Assembly (NCBI RefSeq): GCF_001006045.1
Contig: NZ_CP011267.1
Coordinates: forward strand, 1,178,001-1,242,000
Origin: Geoglobus ahangari
GTDB taxonomy: Archaea > Halobacteriota > Archaeoglobi > Archaeoglobales > Archaeoglobaceae
Direction of reading: 5' to 3'
Length of the DNA stretch: 64,000 nt
Part shown: positions 8,300 to 17,358 of the stretch, one piece after another
Position numbering within the stretch: the first letter of the stretch is position 1
How the letters are laid out: the number at the start of each line of letters is the position of its first letter
Made by a program: the position numbers and the translations under genes
Notes under the pieces: generated by a model
The model's input: only the letters and a program-made list of their open reading frames with translations
What the model was told of the DNA's origin: nothing
Databases searched by the model: none

Positions 8300-11200
8300 A
8301 TGCGAATTCGGCCACGTGGGAATAGGGTTCTTACCGTAAAATCGCGGTGGACATGGTTGCTTATTACAGTTCTTTTGCTTGGACTTGCAAACACTTCGAG
8401 CGCTGCTGGAGAACTTGCAAACTCGCCCTGGCCAATGTTTCATCACGATTTGAACCACACTGGGAGGAGTCCGTATAACGCAACGGGTGAGCCCGATCTG
8501 AAGTGGGTGTTCTCTCCACCATATGGTGTGAGATCAGCACCGATAATAGATTCCAGCGGAACAATATATGTCGGGTATGTGAAGCTCTATGCAGTCTATC
8601 CAAACGGAACACAAAAGTGGAGTTTTCCTGTTTACGGTGGCGCTTCAGCATTATTTGAACGGAGTGCTGCCGCAATAGCCTCTGATGGCACGATCTACAT
8701 AGGCTCTGATAACAGTATTAATTTCAGGAAACTCTTTGCCCTGTATCCGAACGGAACAGAGAAATGGAACTTCTCGGCGGGAGAGGCTGTCTTGTCAGCC
8801 CCGGCCATAGGTGATGATGGAACTGTATACTTCGGATCAGACGACAACAAGTTCTATGCTCTGTACCCAAATGGGACGGAAAAATGGAGTTACGCAACGG
8901 TAAACGATTTCCGCTCCTCTCCTGCTGTGGATAGCAATGGCGTTGTTTATGTCGGTTCAGACGATAGATACGTCTATGCGTTCTATCCAAACGGCACGTT
9001 GAAGTGGAGATTTCTGACCGGCGATGGTGTGAAATCCTCCCCTGCTATAGCCGGAGACACTGTATATGTGGGGTCTGCGAATGGATCGTATGCAACGTTG
9101 TACGCGATATATGCTGCTAACGGCTCTCTCAAATGGAGCTACACTGACGTAAATGATGATTGCACGATTGAAACAACCCCTGCGGTGGGCGAGGACGGGA
9201 CTGTCTACATCGGATTCCCATGCTCTGACATGTTCAGGGCTTTCTATCCAAACGGCACGTTGAAGTGGGAAAAGAATCTCGGAAGCGGTATTTACTCTTC
9301 TCCGGTCATCGATGCAAGTGGCTACATATACGTCGGAGCAGGGGATAATATATACTCCCTTTACCCGAATGGTACGGTCAGATGGACCAAGAACCTTGGA
9401 ATCGGGAACAGGGTGTACGAGCTCGCGATAGGAAGTGATGGCACAATCTACGCCATCTACAATAACAAACTCTACGCTCTTGCAGACATGACTCCGCCGA
9501 GGGTGAGCATACAGTCTCCACAGAATACGGTGTATCCGACTTCAATCGTTCAGATAAACGTTTCAGCAAGAGATCCAAGCGGAGTTAGCACGGTAATAGC
9601 TCAGGTTGATGGAGCGACCAACATAACGTTAACTTACCAAAATGGCCACTACATTGGTTCGACTCCAGCTCTAAGTGATGGGCAGCACTACATAAGGATT
9701 TACGCAAATGACAGCTATGGAAACCTGAACTCAACACAGGTGGTTTACTTTAACATCTCAATTCCAAAGCTCGCGAACTCACCTTGGCCCATGTTCCACC
9801 ATGACCTGAATCACACTGGAAGGAGTCAATATGCCGGGCATGGGGAGGTCAATGAGAAGTGGAACTTTACCATGGGCGTCCAGCATGGGTTCTCACCAGT
9901 GATAGCGAGCGATGGTACGGTTTACATGGGCAGTGACGACAAGTATCTATACGCTCTCTACCCCAATGGCACGCTCAAATGGGGCTTCTCGGCAGGCGGA
10001 CTTATAAGATCATCGCCCGCAGTAGCGAGTGACGGGACTGTCTACTTCGGGACTTGCACAAATGCCAGATTCTTTGCCCTCCACCCCAACGGAACAGAGA
10101 AATGGAATTTCTCCACAGGCGATCTTTATGGCATCTATTCCTCACCAGCCATAGCGAGTGACGGGACGATATATTTCGGAGCTCGCAGCTATAACGGTTA
10201 CACCTATTACGGCACGTTCTACGCTCTCTACCCCAATGGCACCCTTAAGTGGAATATCACAACCAACTACTACGTTGATTCCTCACCGGCCATAGCGAGC
10301 GATGGGACGATATACATTCAGTGCGGCCTCCTCTATAGCTCAAATAACACCTTCAAGTTCTGCGCTATAAATCCTGACGGAACCGAGAAATGGAATTTTT
10401 CGATTAAAGGTGGTACTGGAGGATCGACACCAGCCATAGCGAGCGACGGGACTGTTTACGTCGGCACAAGTTTGGGACACTTCTACGCTTTCTATCCCAA
10501 CGGCACCCTTAAGTGGAACATCTCTTTCAGCGATCTTCTTGGCACAACGGTGGGGATCTATTCGACACCAGCCATAGCGAGCGATGGTACGGTTTACGTG
10601 CTGGTGGGTGGAACCACTGCAGGTTACCTCTTTGCCCTCCACCCCAACGGAACGGAGAAATGGAATTTCACGTTAGGGTCGGTAACGAGTCTGATAGGCA
10701 CATCACCGATTGTAGACTCAAACGGCGTGATCTACGTTGGGTCATCTACAGGCAACGTTTATGCTTTGAACCCAGACGGAACGCTGAAATGGACTTTTAA
10801 CATCGGCAGTGCCGCAGGCTCTCCAGCTATGGCGAGTGATGGTACGATTTACATTGCGTCGGCAGGCAACAAACTTCACGCACTCAGCGATCTAACACCT
10901 CCGAGGGTGACCATATTGTCTCCCCAGAGCTTAATCTACGGCACTTCGACAATAGCAATAAACGTCTCGGTCAGCGATCCGAGTGGAGTAAATGCCGTAA
11001 TCGCCCAGATTGACGGGTCGCAGAATGTAACCCTGAGCTACTCCAATGGCCACTACGTTGGCTCGGTAAATCTTGCCGATGGTAGGCATTACATAAGAAT
11101 CTATGCAAGCGACAGCTTTGGGAATATGAATTCAAGCGAGATGGTCTACTTCAGCGTTGACACCGCGCCACCTACAATGGAATTCCTGCCACCCACTCCA

Positions 11201-12982
11201 GCGAACAACACCGTAACTTCCCGAAATTATTTAGAAGTTAACCTGAGCGTGCAGGAACCGAATCTGAACGAACTAATCTTCAACTGGAACGGCACAAACT
11301 ACAGCATATATGATGACTCGCTTGTGCTCTACCTTAACTTCAACAACAACTCGGCAATAGGGGAAAATAGCACTCATGTTGTTGACGTGAGCGGGTACAG
11401 GAACAACGGGACAATTAATGGAGCAGTTTACGTTGAAGGACGATATGGAAAGGCATTGAAGTTCGATGGCATAAACGACTACGTGGACCTTGGCAATAAG
11501 CCGGAATTCCAGATAACCAATAACATAACGATAGCTGCATGGGTTAAGCACAATACCGGTTCTCCAGGTTCTTGGGAGGACATAATAATGAAAGGCAATA
11601 CAGCTTATGGACTTCAGTTCTACCAGACAGAGGGCTACTTTACATTCCACCTGACTGCTGCTGGAGGCGGCTGGAAGAACCTGCCATCCACTGTGAAACC
11701 CCAAGCTGGAGTGTGGTACCACGTTGTTGGTACCTACGATGGAAAAACTCAGAGGATATACATTAATGGAGTGTTGAACAACGAGGTAAATGACACATTC
11801 ACAATAAACACGAACTCCTATCCACTGACTATCGGGTACAAGGTGGCCTTGGATAATAGCTATCTCAACGGTGTTGTTGACGATGTTCGCATATACAACA
11901 GAGCCCTAACACCGGAAGAGGTCAAGATGCTCTACTACTCAACCCTCTGGAAGCACAATGATACTGACTGGTTTTTCTACACCAACATCACTAATCTCAG
12001 CGAAGGGAAGTACACCTACTACGCTCTGGCGAATGACACTGTAGGGAACAGGAATGCGAGCAAGACCCTCGTGAATGTGATTGACACAACACCACCCCAA
12101 ATCTCTGTTGCAGCCCCCTCGACAATTTACCGAGCTACCTCGGCAAACATTACCGTAACAGTCACAGATGCACATCCACTCAGCTACACAGCCTACAGAA
12201 ACGGCTCCCTCATCGCGTCAGGAAGCTACAGCAGCGCGTCACCATTCAACATCTCTGTAAATACGACTGCTCTTGGTTACTGGACATATACAATTCGTGC
12301 GAGCGATTTGGCCGGAAACGTGAACTCCACCAGTGTGCTCATTCGCGTGGTCAACCACCCTCCGGTTGCGATGTTTGCTGTGAGCAAAACGTCTGCAAAA
12401 ACAAACGAAATCCTGACGTTCAACGCGTCTCAGAGCTACGATCCTGACGGAACCATTGTTAATTACACATGGGATTTCGGCGATGGAGGGAGTGGCAGAG
12501 GCGCGGTAGTTACCCACGCCTACACCGCTCCGGGCACGTACACCGTAAACCTCACAGTTACTGACAGCGATGGAGCCGTTTCACACTGCGTGAAGACCGT
12601 TACCATTAAGGAGGCTCAAACCCAGCCCTCTCTTGGAACAGGATACGTCGGAGGTGGGGGGTACTGGATAAAACCACCGGAAAAGCAAGAAGAGAGCCCC
12701 GCTCCTGAAACTGAAAAAACTGAAGCCTCTGTGCACGAAAAGAGTTCGGGCTCCACTGAAACCAAGCCACCATCACCTGAAGAAACTCCCGCCACAGCAG
12801 GATCACCGGAGGTTACACCCACTGCACAAAAGCGAAGCACGATACAACCGGCACCCACAGAGACTGCCGAGAAAGTGGTGGAGGAAAAAGAAGAGACCAC
12901 GACATCATTCGGGATACCTGGGTTCGAGGTCGTCGTTGCGCTCCTTGCGATCGGAGCTGCACTGATGAGAAGGATGAGCTGA
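8300..12982 (+). CDS. Large cell-surface protein: twin PQQ-propeller/Ig modules, LamG-like, PKD, PGF-CTERM
   Basis: A 1560-residue secreted protein. A positively charged N-terminus and hydrophobic stretch (about residues 16-35) form a signal segment. Two homologous modules follow, each opening with LANSPWPMFHHDLNHTGRS (about residues 39 and 491). Each has PQQ-type propeller repeats (ASDGTVY...ALYPNGT.KWNF) and closes with an Ig-like segment starting TPPRV. Next come a LamG/concanavalin-like domain (about 1005-1213), another Ig-like domain, a PKD domain (about 1349-1437) and a Pro/Thr/Glu-rich spacer. The end has PGF followed by a membrane helix and a basic tail (RRM), the layout of the PGF-CTERM signal processed by archaeosortase A. 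Sequons are abundant and recur in the blades. The role is probably extracellular structure or glycan binding; no enzyme motif was seen. Confidence 0.88.
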   Translation: MRIRPRGNRVLTVKSRWTWLLITVLLLGLANTSSAAGELANSPWPMFHHDLNHTGRSPYNATGEPDLKWVFSPPYGVRSAPIIDSSGTIYVGYVKLYAVYPNGTQKWSFPVYGGASALFERSAAAIASDGTIYIGSDNSINFRKLFALYPNGTEKWNFSAGEAVLSAPAIGDDGTVYFGSDDNKFYALYPNGTEKWSYATVNDFRSSPAVDSNGVVYVGSDDRYVYAFYPNGTLKWRFLTGDGVKSSPAIAGDTVYVGSANGSYATLYAIYAANGSLKWSYTDVNDDCTIETTPAVGEDGTVYIGFPCSDMFRAFYPNGTLKWEKNLGSGIYSSPVIDASGYIYVGAGDNIYSLYPNGTVRWTKNLGIGNRVYELAIGSDGTIYAIYNNKLYALADMTPPRVSIQSPQNTVYPTSIVQINVSARDPSGVSTVIAQVDGATNITLTYQNGHYIGSTPALSDGQHYIRIYANDSYGNLNSTQVVYFNISIPKLANSPWPMFHHDLNHTGRSQYAGHGEVNEKWNFTMGVQHGFSPVIASDGTVYMGSDDKYLYALYPNGTLKWGFSAGGLIRSSPAVASDGTVYFGTCTNARFFALHPNGTEKWNFSTGDLYGIYSSPAIASDGTIYFGARSYNGYTYYGTFYALYPNGTLKWNITTNYYVDSSPAIASDGTIYIQCGLLYSSNNTFKFCAINPDGTEKWNFSIKGGTGGSTPAIASDGTVYVGTSLGHFYAFYPNGTLKWNISFSDLLGTTVGIYSTPAIASDGTVYVLVGGTTAGYLFALHPNGTEKWNFTLGSVTSLIGTSPIVDSNGVIYVGSSTGNVYALNPDGTLKWTFNIGSAAGSPAMASDGTIYIASAGNKLHALSDLTPPRVTILSPQSLIYGTSTIAINVSVSDPSGVNAVIAQIDGSQNVTLSYSNGHYVGSVNLADGRHYIRIYASDSFGNMNSSEMVYFSVDTAPPTMEFLPPTPANNTVTSRNYLEVNLSVQEPNLNELIFNWNGTNYSIYDDSLVLYLNFNNNSAIGENSTHVVDVSGYRNNGTINGAVYVEGRYGKALKFDGINDYVDLGNKPEFQITNNITIAAWVKHNTGSPGSWEDIIMKGNTAYGLQFYQTEGYFTFHLTAAGGGWKNLPSTVKPQAGVWYHVVGTYDGKTQRIYINGVLNNEVNDTFTINTNSYPLTIGYKVALDNSYLNGVVDDVRIYNRALTPEEVKMLYYSTLWKHNDTDWFFYTNITNLSEGKYTYYALANDTVGNRNASKTLVNVIDTTPPQISVAAPSTIYRATSANITVTVTDAHPLSYTAYRNGSLIASGSYSSASPFNISVNTTALGYWTYTIRASDLAGNVNSTSVLIRVVNHPPVAMFAVSKTSAKTNEILTFNASQSYDPDGTIVNYTWDFGDGGSGRGAVVTHAYTAPGTYTVNLTVTDSDGAVSHCVKTVTIKEAQTQPSLGTGYVGGGGYWIKPPEKQEESPAPETEKTEASVHEKSSGSTETKPPSPEETPATAGSPEVTPTAQKRSTIQPAPTETAEKVVEEKEETTTSFGIPGFEVVVALLAIGAALMRRMS
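8411..9755 (+). repeat. PQQ-propeller/Ig module, copy 1
   Basis: First copy of a ~450-codon module within the surface-protein gene, running from the LANSPWPMFHHD opening to the HYIRIYANDS...YF end of the Ig-like segment. Blade units repeat about every 40-50 codons. Short identical DNA stretches, for example CTATCCAAACGGCACGTTGA at about 8982 and 9244, show recent copying or conversion between blades. Confidence 0.75.
9764..11155 (+). repeat. PQQ-propeller/Ig module, copy 2
   Basis: Second copy with the same opening peptide, blade unit and closing Ig-like segment (TPPRVTILSPQ...HYIRIYASDS). Two blade turns use NPDGT instead of the usual NPNGT-type sequon, so glycosylation sites are lost in those blades. 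The copy is diverged from copy 1 but collinear. Confidence 0.72.
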
Positions 12983-13000
12983 GAAATTGCGGAGACACCC

Positions 13001-13027
13001 ACACATCTTTTCCCTCATTTTTTCCAA
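13001..13027 (+). terminator. T-rich 3' region after the surface protein gene
   Basis: T-runs (CTTTTCCC, CATTTTTTCC) follow within 45 nt of the stop codon. Archaeal termination uses oligo-T tracts, so this is a plausible but unproven terminator. Confidence 0.3.
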
Positions 13028-13045
13028 AATAAGCCACATTCAAAA

Positions 13046-13058
13046 AAGTTTTAATAAC
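13046..13058 (+). promoter_or_regulatory. TATA box of proS
   Basis: AGTTTTAATAAC is centred about 27 nt before the ATG at 13079. This implies a leaderless transcript and supports that ATG over an in-frame TTG at 13067. Confidence 0.55.
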
Positions 13059-13078
13059 ACTCCCATTTGCCCATATTC

Positions 13079-14506
13079 ATGCTTCCTCCCAAATCAAACT
13101 TCTCGGAGTGGTATCACGAGATAATCCAGCAGGCTCAGATAATGGACATAAGGTATCCCGTCAAGGGGCTGTATGTCTGGTTCCCGTTTGGCTTCAAGCT
13201 CAGGAACCTTGTTTACGGGAAGCTCAAGGAGATCATGGACAGGGAGCATGACGAGGTCTACTTCCCAGCCCTAATCCCCGAAACCGAGCTCGGTAAGGAG
13301 GGTCAGCACATAAAGGGTTTTGAGGATGAGGTCTACTGGATCACTCATGGAGGGCTTGATGAGCTGGACGTGAAGCTCGCCTTAAGGCCGACAAGCGAAA
13401 CGGCGATGTATCCGATGTTCAAGCTCTGGATAAGGAGCCATGCCGACCTCCCTCTCAAGGTATATCAGGTTGTGAACGTTTTCAGGTACGAGACCAAGCA
13501 CACCAGACCGCTGATCAGGCTGAGGGAGATCACGTCCTTCAAGGAGGCTCACACAGCCCACAGAAACTACGAGGAGGCGGAGGAGAACGTCAAGAAGGCG
13601 ATCTCGGCGTACAAGGAGTTCTACGACTCCCTCGCCATCCCATACATGGTCATAAAGCGCCCGGAGTGGGACAAGTTCCCCGGCGCAGACTACACGATTG
13701 CCTTCGACACGATCATGCCCGACGGCAGAACCCTTCAGATCGGCACAGTTCACCATCTGGCCGATAACTTTGCCAAGACGTTCGACATAAAGTACGAGAC
13801 TCCAAACGGAGACCACGCCTACGTGCACCAGACTTGCTACGGCATATCCGAGAGGTGCATAGCCTCGCTCATAAGCATACACGGGGATGACGTTGGCCTC
13901 GTGCTCCCATTCGACTTTGCACCTCACCAGATAGTCATAATCCCGATCCTCTACAAGGGGAAGGAAGAGCTCGTCATGAGCCTGGCCGACAGGGTTTACG
14001 AGACGCTGAAGGGCATGGGCTTCAGGGTCGTGATGGACACCAGCGACGACAGGCCGGGAGCCAAGTATTACAGGTGGGAGCTCTTCGGAGTGCCGATCAG
14101 AATAGAAATAGGGCCGAGGGAGGCTGAGAGCAACGAAGTGGTGGTGTCCTTCAGGGACGAGAAGGTGAAGAGGAAGGTTCCTGCAGAAGAGCTGACGGAG
14201 GAGAGGATAAGGGAGTGGGGCAGGGAGATGCACGAGAGGCTGAGGGAGAGAGCCTACAGAGAGATGGTTGAGAAGATCAGGTACTTCGACAATCTGGGCG
14301 AGATTGCAGAGTGGATTGGAAAGGGCGTAGCACTCTTCCACCTCTGCGAGAGTCTGGAGTGTGGAGAGAAGGTCGAGGAGGAGGCGAAGGCAGGGGTGCT
14401 TGGACAGCTCGTCGAGATTCCGGAAGGGATTAAGGTTAGCAAGGAGGGACAGTGCATAGTCTGCGGAAGAGAGGGCAAGCTGAACGCGATAGCGAAGAGC
14501 TACTGA
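13079..14506 (+). CDS. proS: Prolyl-tRNA synthetase, archaeal/eukaryotic type
   Basis: A class IIa synthetase of 475 residues. The N-terminal catalytic core includes FRYETKHTRPLIRLREI (motif 2 region) and a motif 3 region around CYGISERCIASLISIHGDD. An anticodon-binding domain begins near FAPHQIVIIPI. A C-terminal zinc-type domain has Cys pairs (CESLEC and CIVCG), and the chain ends in SY as usual for this type, which lacks the bacterial insertion. It ends just before an unexplained intergenic element. Confidence 0.95.
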   Translation: MLPPKSNFSEWYHEIIQQAQIMDIRYPVKGLYVWFPFGFKLRNLVYGKLKEIMDREHDEVYFPALIPETELGKEGQHIKGFEDEVYWITHGGLDELDVKLALRPTSETAMYPMFKLWIRSHADLPLKVYQVVNVFRYETKHTRPLIRLREITSFKEAHTAHRNYEEAEENVKKAISAYKEFYDSLAIPYMVIKRPEWDKFPGADYTIAFDTIMPDGRTLQIGTVHHLADNFAKTFDIKYETPNGDHAYVHQTCYGISERCIASLISIHGDDVGLVLPFDFAPHQIVIIPILYKGKEELVMSLADRVYETLKGMGFRVVMDTSDDRPGAKYYRWELFGVPIRIEIGPREAESNEVVVSFRDEKVKRKVPAEELTEERIREWGREMHERLRERAYREMVEKIRYFDNLGEIAEWIGKGVALFHLCESLECGEKVEEEAKAGVLGQLVEIPEGIKVSKEGQCIVCGREGKLNAIAKSY

Positions 14507-14522
14507 CTGCCTTTTCCATCCA

Positions 14523-14539
14523 GTTTTTACCCTTTTTTG
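14523..14539 (+). terminator. Oligo-T tract after proS
   Basis: TTTTTACCCTTTTTTG follows the proS stop by about 17 nt. It is a likely archaeal terminator, judged from base composition only. Confidence 0.35.
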
Positions 14540-14568
14540 ATCATAGTCCGGTATTCTTTACCGCCCCT

Positions 14569-14880
14569 TTAAAAATGCCGCTGAACCCAATGTGTACCTC
14601 TCCACAAAGACACATTTCGGTTTTCTGTCCCACCGCACTGTGACAAAATTGCAGAATGTCCCCCGAAGCTAACACCATCCCTCATCGCAGGCTCGCGCCA
14701 CCTCGGGATGGCTGACCGTTCGGGGCTGTCCCATGTCGGGGTTGCCCCAAGGTCATAGACGGAGCATTTGCTCCCCTCTCGCTCGGGGACCATGCGACAT
14801 GGTGTTACCCCAACGCTTGCAGGGAGCTTCATCGAGAGCGAAGCTTTCTCCACACCCTCCCCGGTTGGGGCATTAACTAT
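14569..14880 (-). other. Unexplained intergenic element: small ORF (94 aa) or structured RNA
   Basis: This ~300-nt stretch is richer in G+C than its A/T-rich flanks. On the minus strand a TATA-like TTTATTAAC (about 14895-14905) precedes it at a suitable distance. It can be read as one GTG-start ORF (14853 to 14569), rich in Trp and Cys and ending in WRGTHWVQRHF. It also contains many short perfect hairpins (CCCCAACCGGGG; ACCATG-TCG-CATGGT; GGAGC-AAAT-GCTCC; CCATCCC...GGGATGG). I cannot decide between a small protein and an RNA. RNase P RNA and SRP RNA were considered and rejected on missing core motifs. Confidence 0.35.
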
Positions 14881-14943
14881 ACGTTCCGAAAGTTAATAAA
14901 GATAATCGCAAACTATTTCAAGCTGATTAATCATTTAAAAACC

Positions 14944-15747
14944 ATGGAGGTCGAGGTAATCGAGCTGACGAGCAGCTTCAAGCTCTACAGAGTGGGATTC
15001 GTGAACTACTACGTCTATTCTGGGGAAAAAACCGTGCTCATCGAGACCGGGTTGAGCTGCACAGCAAGCAAGCTTCTCGAGGAGCTGGACGAGGATGTGG
15101 ATTCCATACTGATAACTCACGCCCACTTCGACCACATAACCGGCCTTTCTGTCCTTCTGGAGCAGTACCCCGAAGCAGAGGTGGGGGGGCATGCAGGTAT
15201 TGCGAGGCTGCTTGGGAAGGAGAAGGTGCTCAAATCGTGGTTTAAAGATGATGTTGAGGTGTGCGGAGAGAGCTATGACGGGGAGAAGCTGAGAATTGAC
15301 AGGGGGCTGGGAGAGGGGGATGTGTTCCACGGACTCGAGATTTACGAAGTTCCGGGACACTCTCCAGACTCTCTCTCGGTGTACCACAGGGGAGAGAACG
15401 TGCTGCTCGTATCAGACTCCCTCGGATACTTCACATCCTCAGGCAAAGTGATACCGCTGTTCTTCTACAGCTACGATCAGTACCTGAGTTCAATAGACCG
15501 AATCGCCGGGTTCAGACCGGAGATTTTTGGCGTCGGACACGTCAAGTACTTCACCGGAAGGGAATGCGATCACGCTGTCAGAAGGGCGAGGGAAGAGGCT
15601 GTAAGGCTTGCAGAGATGGTGAAATCCGGAATGGAGGACGAGAAGCTCCTTGAGTACTTCATCGTGGACGAGCTGAAGTTCTACCCGAAGGAGGCCATGA
15701 AAGCTTCGGCGATGCTTCTTAAGAGGAGGGTGCTTGAGAGCGATTAG
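14944..15747 (+). CDS. MBL-fold metallo-hydrolase
   Basis: A 267-residue metallo-beta-lactamase-fold enzyme with the zinc motif HAHFDH (residues 59-64), the later VPGHSPDS histidine, a metal-bridging Asp in LLVSDSLGYF and the final GVGHVKYF histidine. All family ligands appear present, as in glyoxalase II-like hydrolases. The substrate cannot be read from sequence. The C-terminal ~70 residues are helical, giving a slightly long family member. A TATA-like A/T block lies about 10-40 nt upstream. Its stop is immediately followed by the convergent end of the flippase gene. Confidence 0.85.
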   Translation: MEVEVIELTSSFKLYRVGFVNYYVYSGEKTVLIETGLSCTASKLLEELDEDVDSILITHAHFDHITGLSVLLEQYPEAEVGGHAGIARLLGKEKVLKSWFKDDVEVCGESYDGEKLRIDRGLGEGDVFHGLEIYEVPGHSPDSLSVYHRGENVLLVSDSLGYFTSSGKVIPLFFYSYDQYLSSIDRIAGFRPEIFGVGHVKYFTGRECDHAVRRAREEAVRLAEMVKSGMEDEKLLEYFIVDELKFYPKEAMKASAMLLKRRVLESD

Positions 15748-15748
15748 C

Positions 15749-16600
15749 TCACCTCTTTGAAAGAAACTCGAGGATGCCGGGGAGGTCGGCAAGGATGGTC
15801 GAGCTCCTTACGAGCAGGGAAAGGGCCACCCCCTGAGAGACGCTTCCGGTTAGCAGGGAGATGAGGAACGCGGAGCCGCTCTCGAATATCCCCATTCCCG
15901 CGGGAGTCAGGGGGGCGAACATGAGCAGGGTTGCCAGAGGCTGGAGAAGGAACGCCTGAAGGAAGGAGACGTTCATGTTCAGCGCCCTGAACAGAAAGTA
16001 CCACTGAAATCCAACGACAACCCACCCTGCAAGGGAGATCGAGAATATGAACGGCGCGTGCTCCTTGGTCATCCTCGCCCTCCTTCTGACCTCCTCCAGC
16101 CTTTCTATTCTTGGCGGAATGTCAGACCACAGGTAGGCAATCGCGATCAGGGTCAGAATAGCCGGCACCACGAGGCCGAGGTAGCTTGAGGGGGTCAGCA
16201 GGTAGAACACGGCGAGAGATGCGCCGAGTATCTTCACGACCATCTCCACTGCCTGAAACGAGAGGATGACTCCGAGCACGGCACTGCCGTCAATTCCATA
16301 ACCTCTGGCGAGGGCTGGAATGGCGAAGTACCCTGCCCTCCCGGGGGTGAAGTCGCTCGCGATCATCCCGGCATAATGAAGCCTCAGGATTCTGAAGAAC
16401 CTCACATCTATCCCCTGCTTTCTGAGGAGGTAGTGAATTCGATAGGCGAGCAGGATGTTGAGGATAGTGTAGGAGAGAACCGCGAGGAGGAACATTTCAG
16501 GGTTTGCAGAGAGTATGTGGGTCAGAGAATCGCGAAACGCGAAAATGACGAGAGCAAGGATAACAATGCCGGCAATGGCCCTCACTGCGGACATCAGCAT
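15749..16600 (-). CDS. Flippase-like/UPF0104 integral membrane protein
   Basis: A polytopic membrane protein of about 283 residues, with seven or eight predicted helices, of the lysylphosphatidylglycerol synthetase-TM/UPF0104 family. It has the family features of an R-x-H-Y turn and FTPGRAGYFAIPALARGYG, plus a late PLTPAGMGIFESG loop. Archaeal relatives (for example AglD-neighbour proteins) are linked to lipid-carrier glycan metabolism, fitting the divergent dolichyl-phosphate GT2 gene. ATG at 16600 is chosen because GGAGATAG lies 5 nt upstream; a longer frame from TTG at 16645 is less likely. Confidence 0.8.
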   Translation of the reverse strand: MLMSAVRAIAGIVILALVIFAFRDSLTHILSANPEMFLLAVLSYTILNILLAYRIHYLLRKQGIDVRFFRILRLHYAGMIASDFTPGRAGYFAIPALARGYGIDGSAVLGVILSFQAVEMVVKILGASLAVFYLLTPSSYLGLVVPAILTLIAIAYLWSDIPPRIERLEEVRRRARMTKEHAPFIFSISLAGWVVVGFQWYFLFRALNMNVSFLQAFLLQPLATLLMFAPLTPAGMGIFESGSAFLISLLTGSVSQGVALSLLVRSSTILADLPGILEFLSKR

Positions 16601-16671
16601 GCCTACTATCTCCGGGATAAAAAGGTAATGGCGGAAAAGCTTCAAATATCCTTCTCCAGACCTTCTGAGAG

Positions 16672-17358
16672 ATGATATCGGTCATACTTCCCGCTTACAA
16701 CGAGGCAAAAAGACTCGAGAGGAGCGTCGAGACACTCGCAAAGTACCTTCAGGATAATTTCAGCGAGTTCGAGATAATAATAGCCGAGGATGGCTCCACG
16801 GACGGAACAGACGAGATAGCGAGAAGGCTCGCTGAGAAGTATGAATTTGTAACCCATCTGCACAGCGATGAGAGGTTGGGGAGGGGAAAGGCCTTAAACA
16901 GGGCTATAGCAAATGCAAGATTCGAGTTCGTGATGTACATGGACGTTGATCTCTCCACCGACCTAAACCACGTGAAGGAAGTTTACAGCGCATTGGAGGA
17001 GGGTTACGATGTTGCCATAGGCTCGAGACTCATGCCGGAAAGCCTCGCCACAAGGCCATTCTTCAGAGAGCTTCCGTCGAGGATATACAACCTCCTCGTG
17101 CGAATTCTGCTTGGCTCGAAGGTTAGAGACCATCAGTGCGGGTTCAAGGGGTTCAGGAAAAGCAGAATCATGCGGATTCTGGAGAGGATAGAGGACAATC
17201 ACTGGTTCTGGGACACCGAGCTTCTCGTCCTCGCCCAGAGGGAGGGGCTGAGGGTTAAGGAGATTCCGGTCAGGTGGGAGCACGGAGGAGAGTCCAAGGT
17301 AAGTGTGCTCGGGGACAGCGTTTACATGTTCAGGAACATCCTCAGAATGATGAAATGA
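16672..17358 (+). CDS. Glycosyltransferase family 2, dolichyl-phosphate sugar synthase-like
   Basis: A 228-residue soluble GT-A enzyme. It has VILPAYNEA at the start, EDGSTDGT for nucleotide binding, MDVDLST as the DxD-type metal site, and HQCGFKGFRK and WFWDTELLVLA typical of polyprenyl-phosphate glucose/mannose synthases. It probably transfers a sugar from a nucleotide sugar to dolichyl phosphate on the cytosolic membrane face for N-glycan assembly by AglB, also in this window. There is no C-terminal membrane domain. Its stop overlaps the next gene by 4 nt. Confidence 0.9.
   Translation: MISVILPAYNEAKRLERSVETLAKYLQDNFSEFEIIIAEDGSTDGTDEIARRLAEKYEFVTHLHSDERLGRGKALNRAIANARFEFVMYMDVDLSTDLNHVKEVYSALEEGYDVAIGSRLMPESLATRPFFRELPSRIYNLLVRILLGSKVRDHQCGFKGFRKSRIMRILERIEDNHWFWDTELLVLAQREGLRVKEIPVRWEHGGESKVSVLGDSVYMFRNILRMMK

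Noticed and set aside
13382..14341. Antisense open frame opposite proS
   Set aside because: Same bias artefact; proS is intact on the plus strand.
14569..14880. RNase P RNA on the minus strand
   Set aside because: Fragments such as GGAGAAAG and GGACAGAAAACCG resemble conserved regions I and V. However, the universal P4 partner strand (GGCUUA-type) is missing, so the core helix cannot form.
14569..14880. SRP (7S) RNA
   Set aside because: The helix 8 core (GGUC...GGAAGGGAGCAGC type) is absent on both strands.
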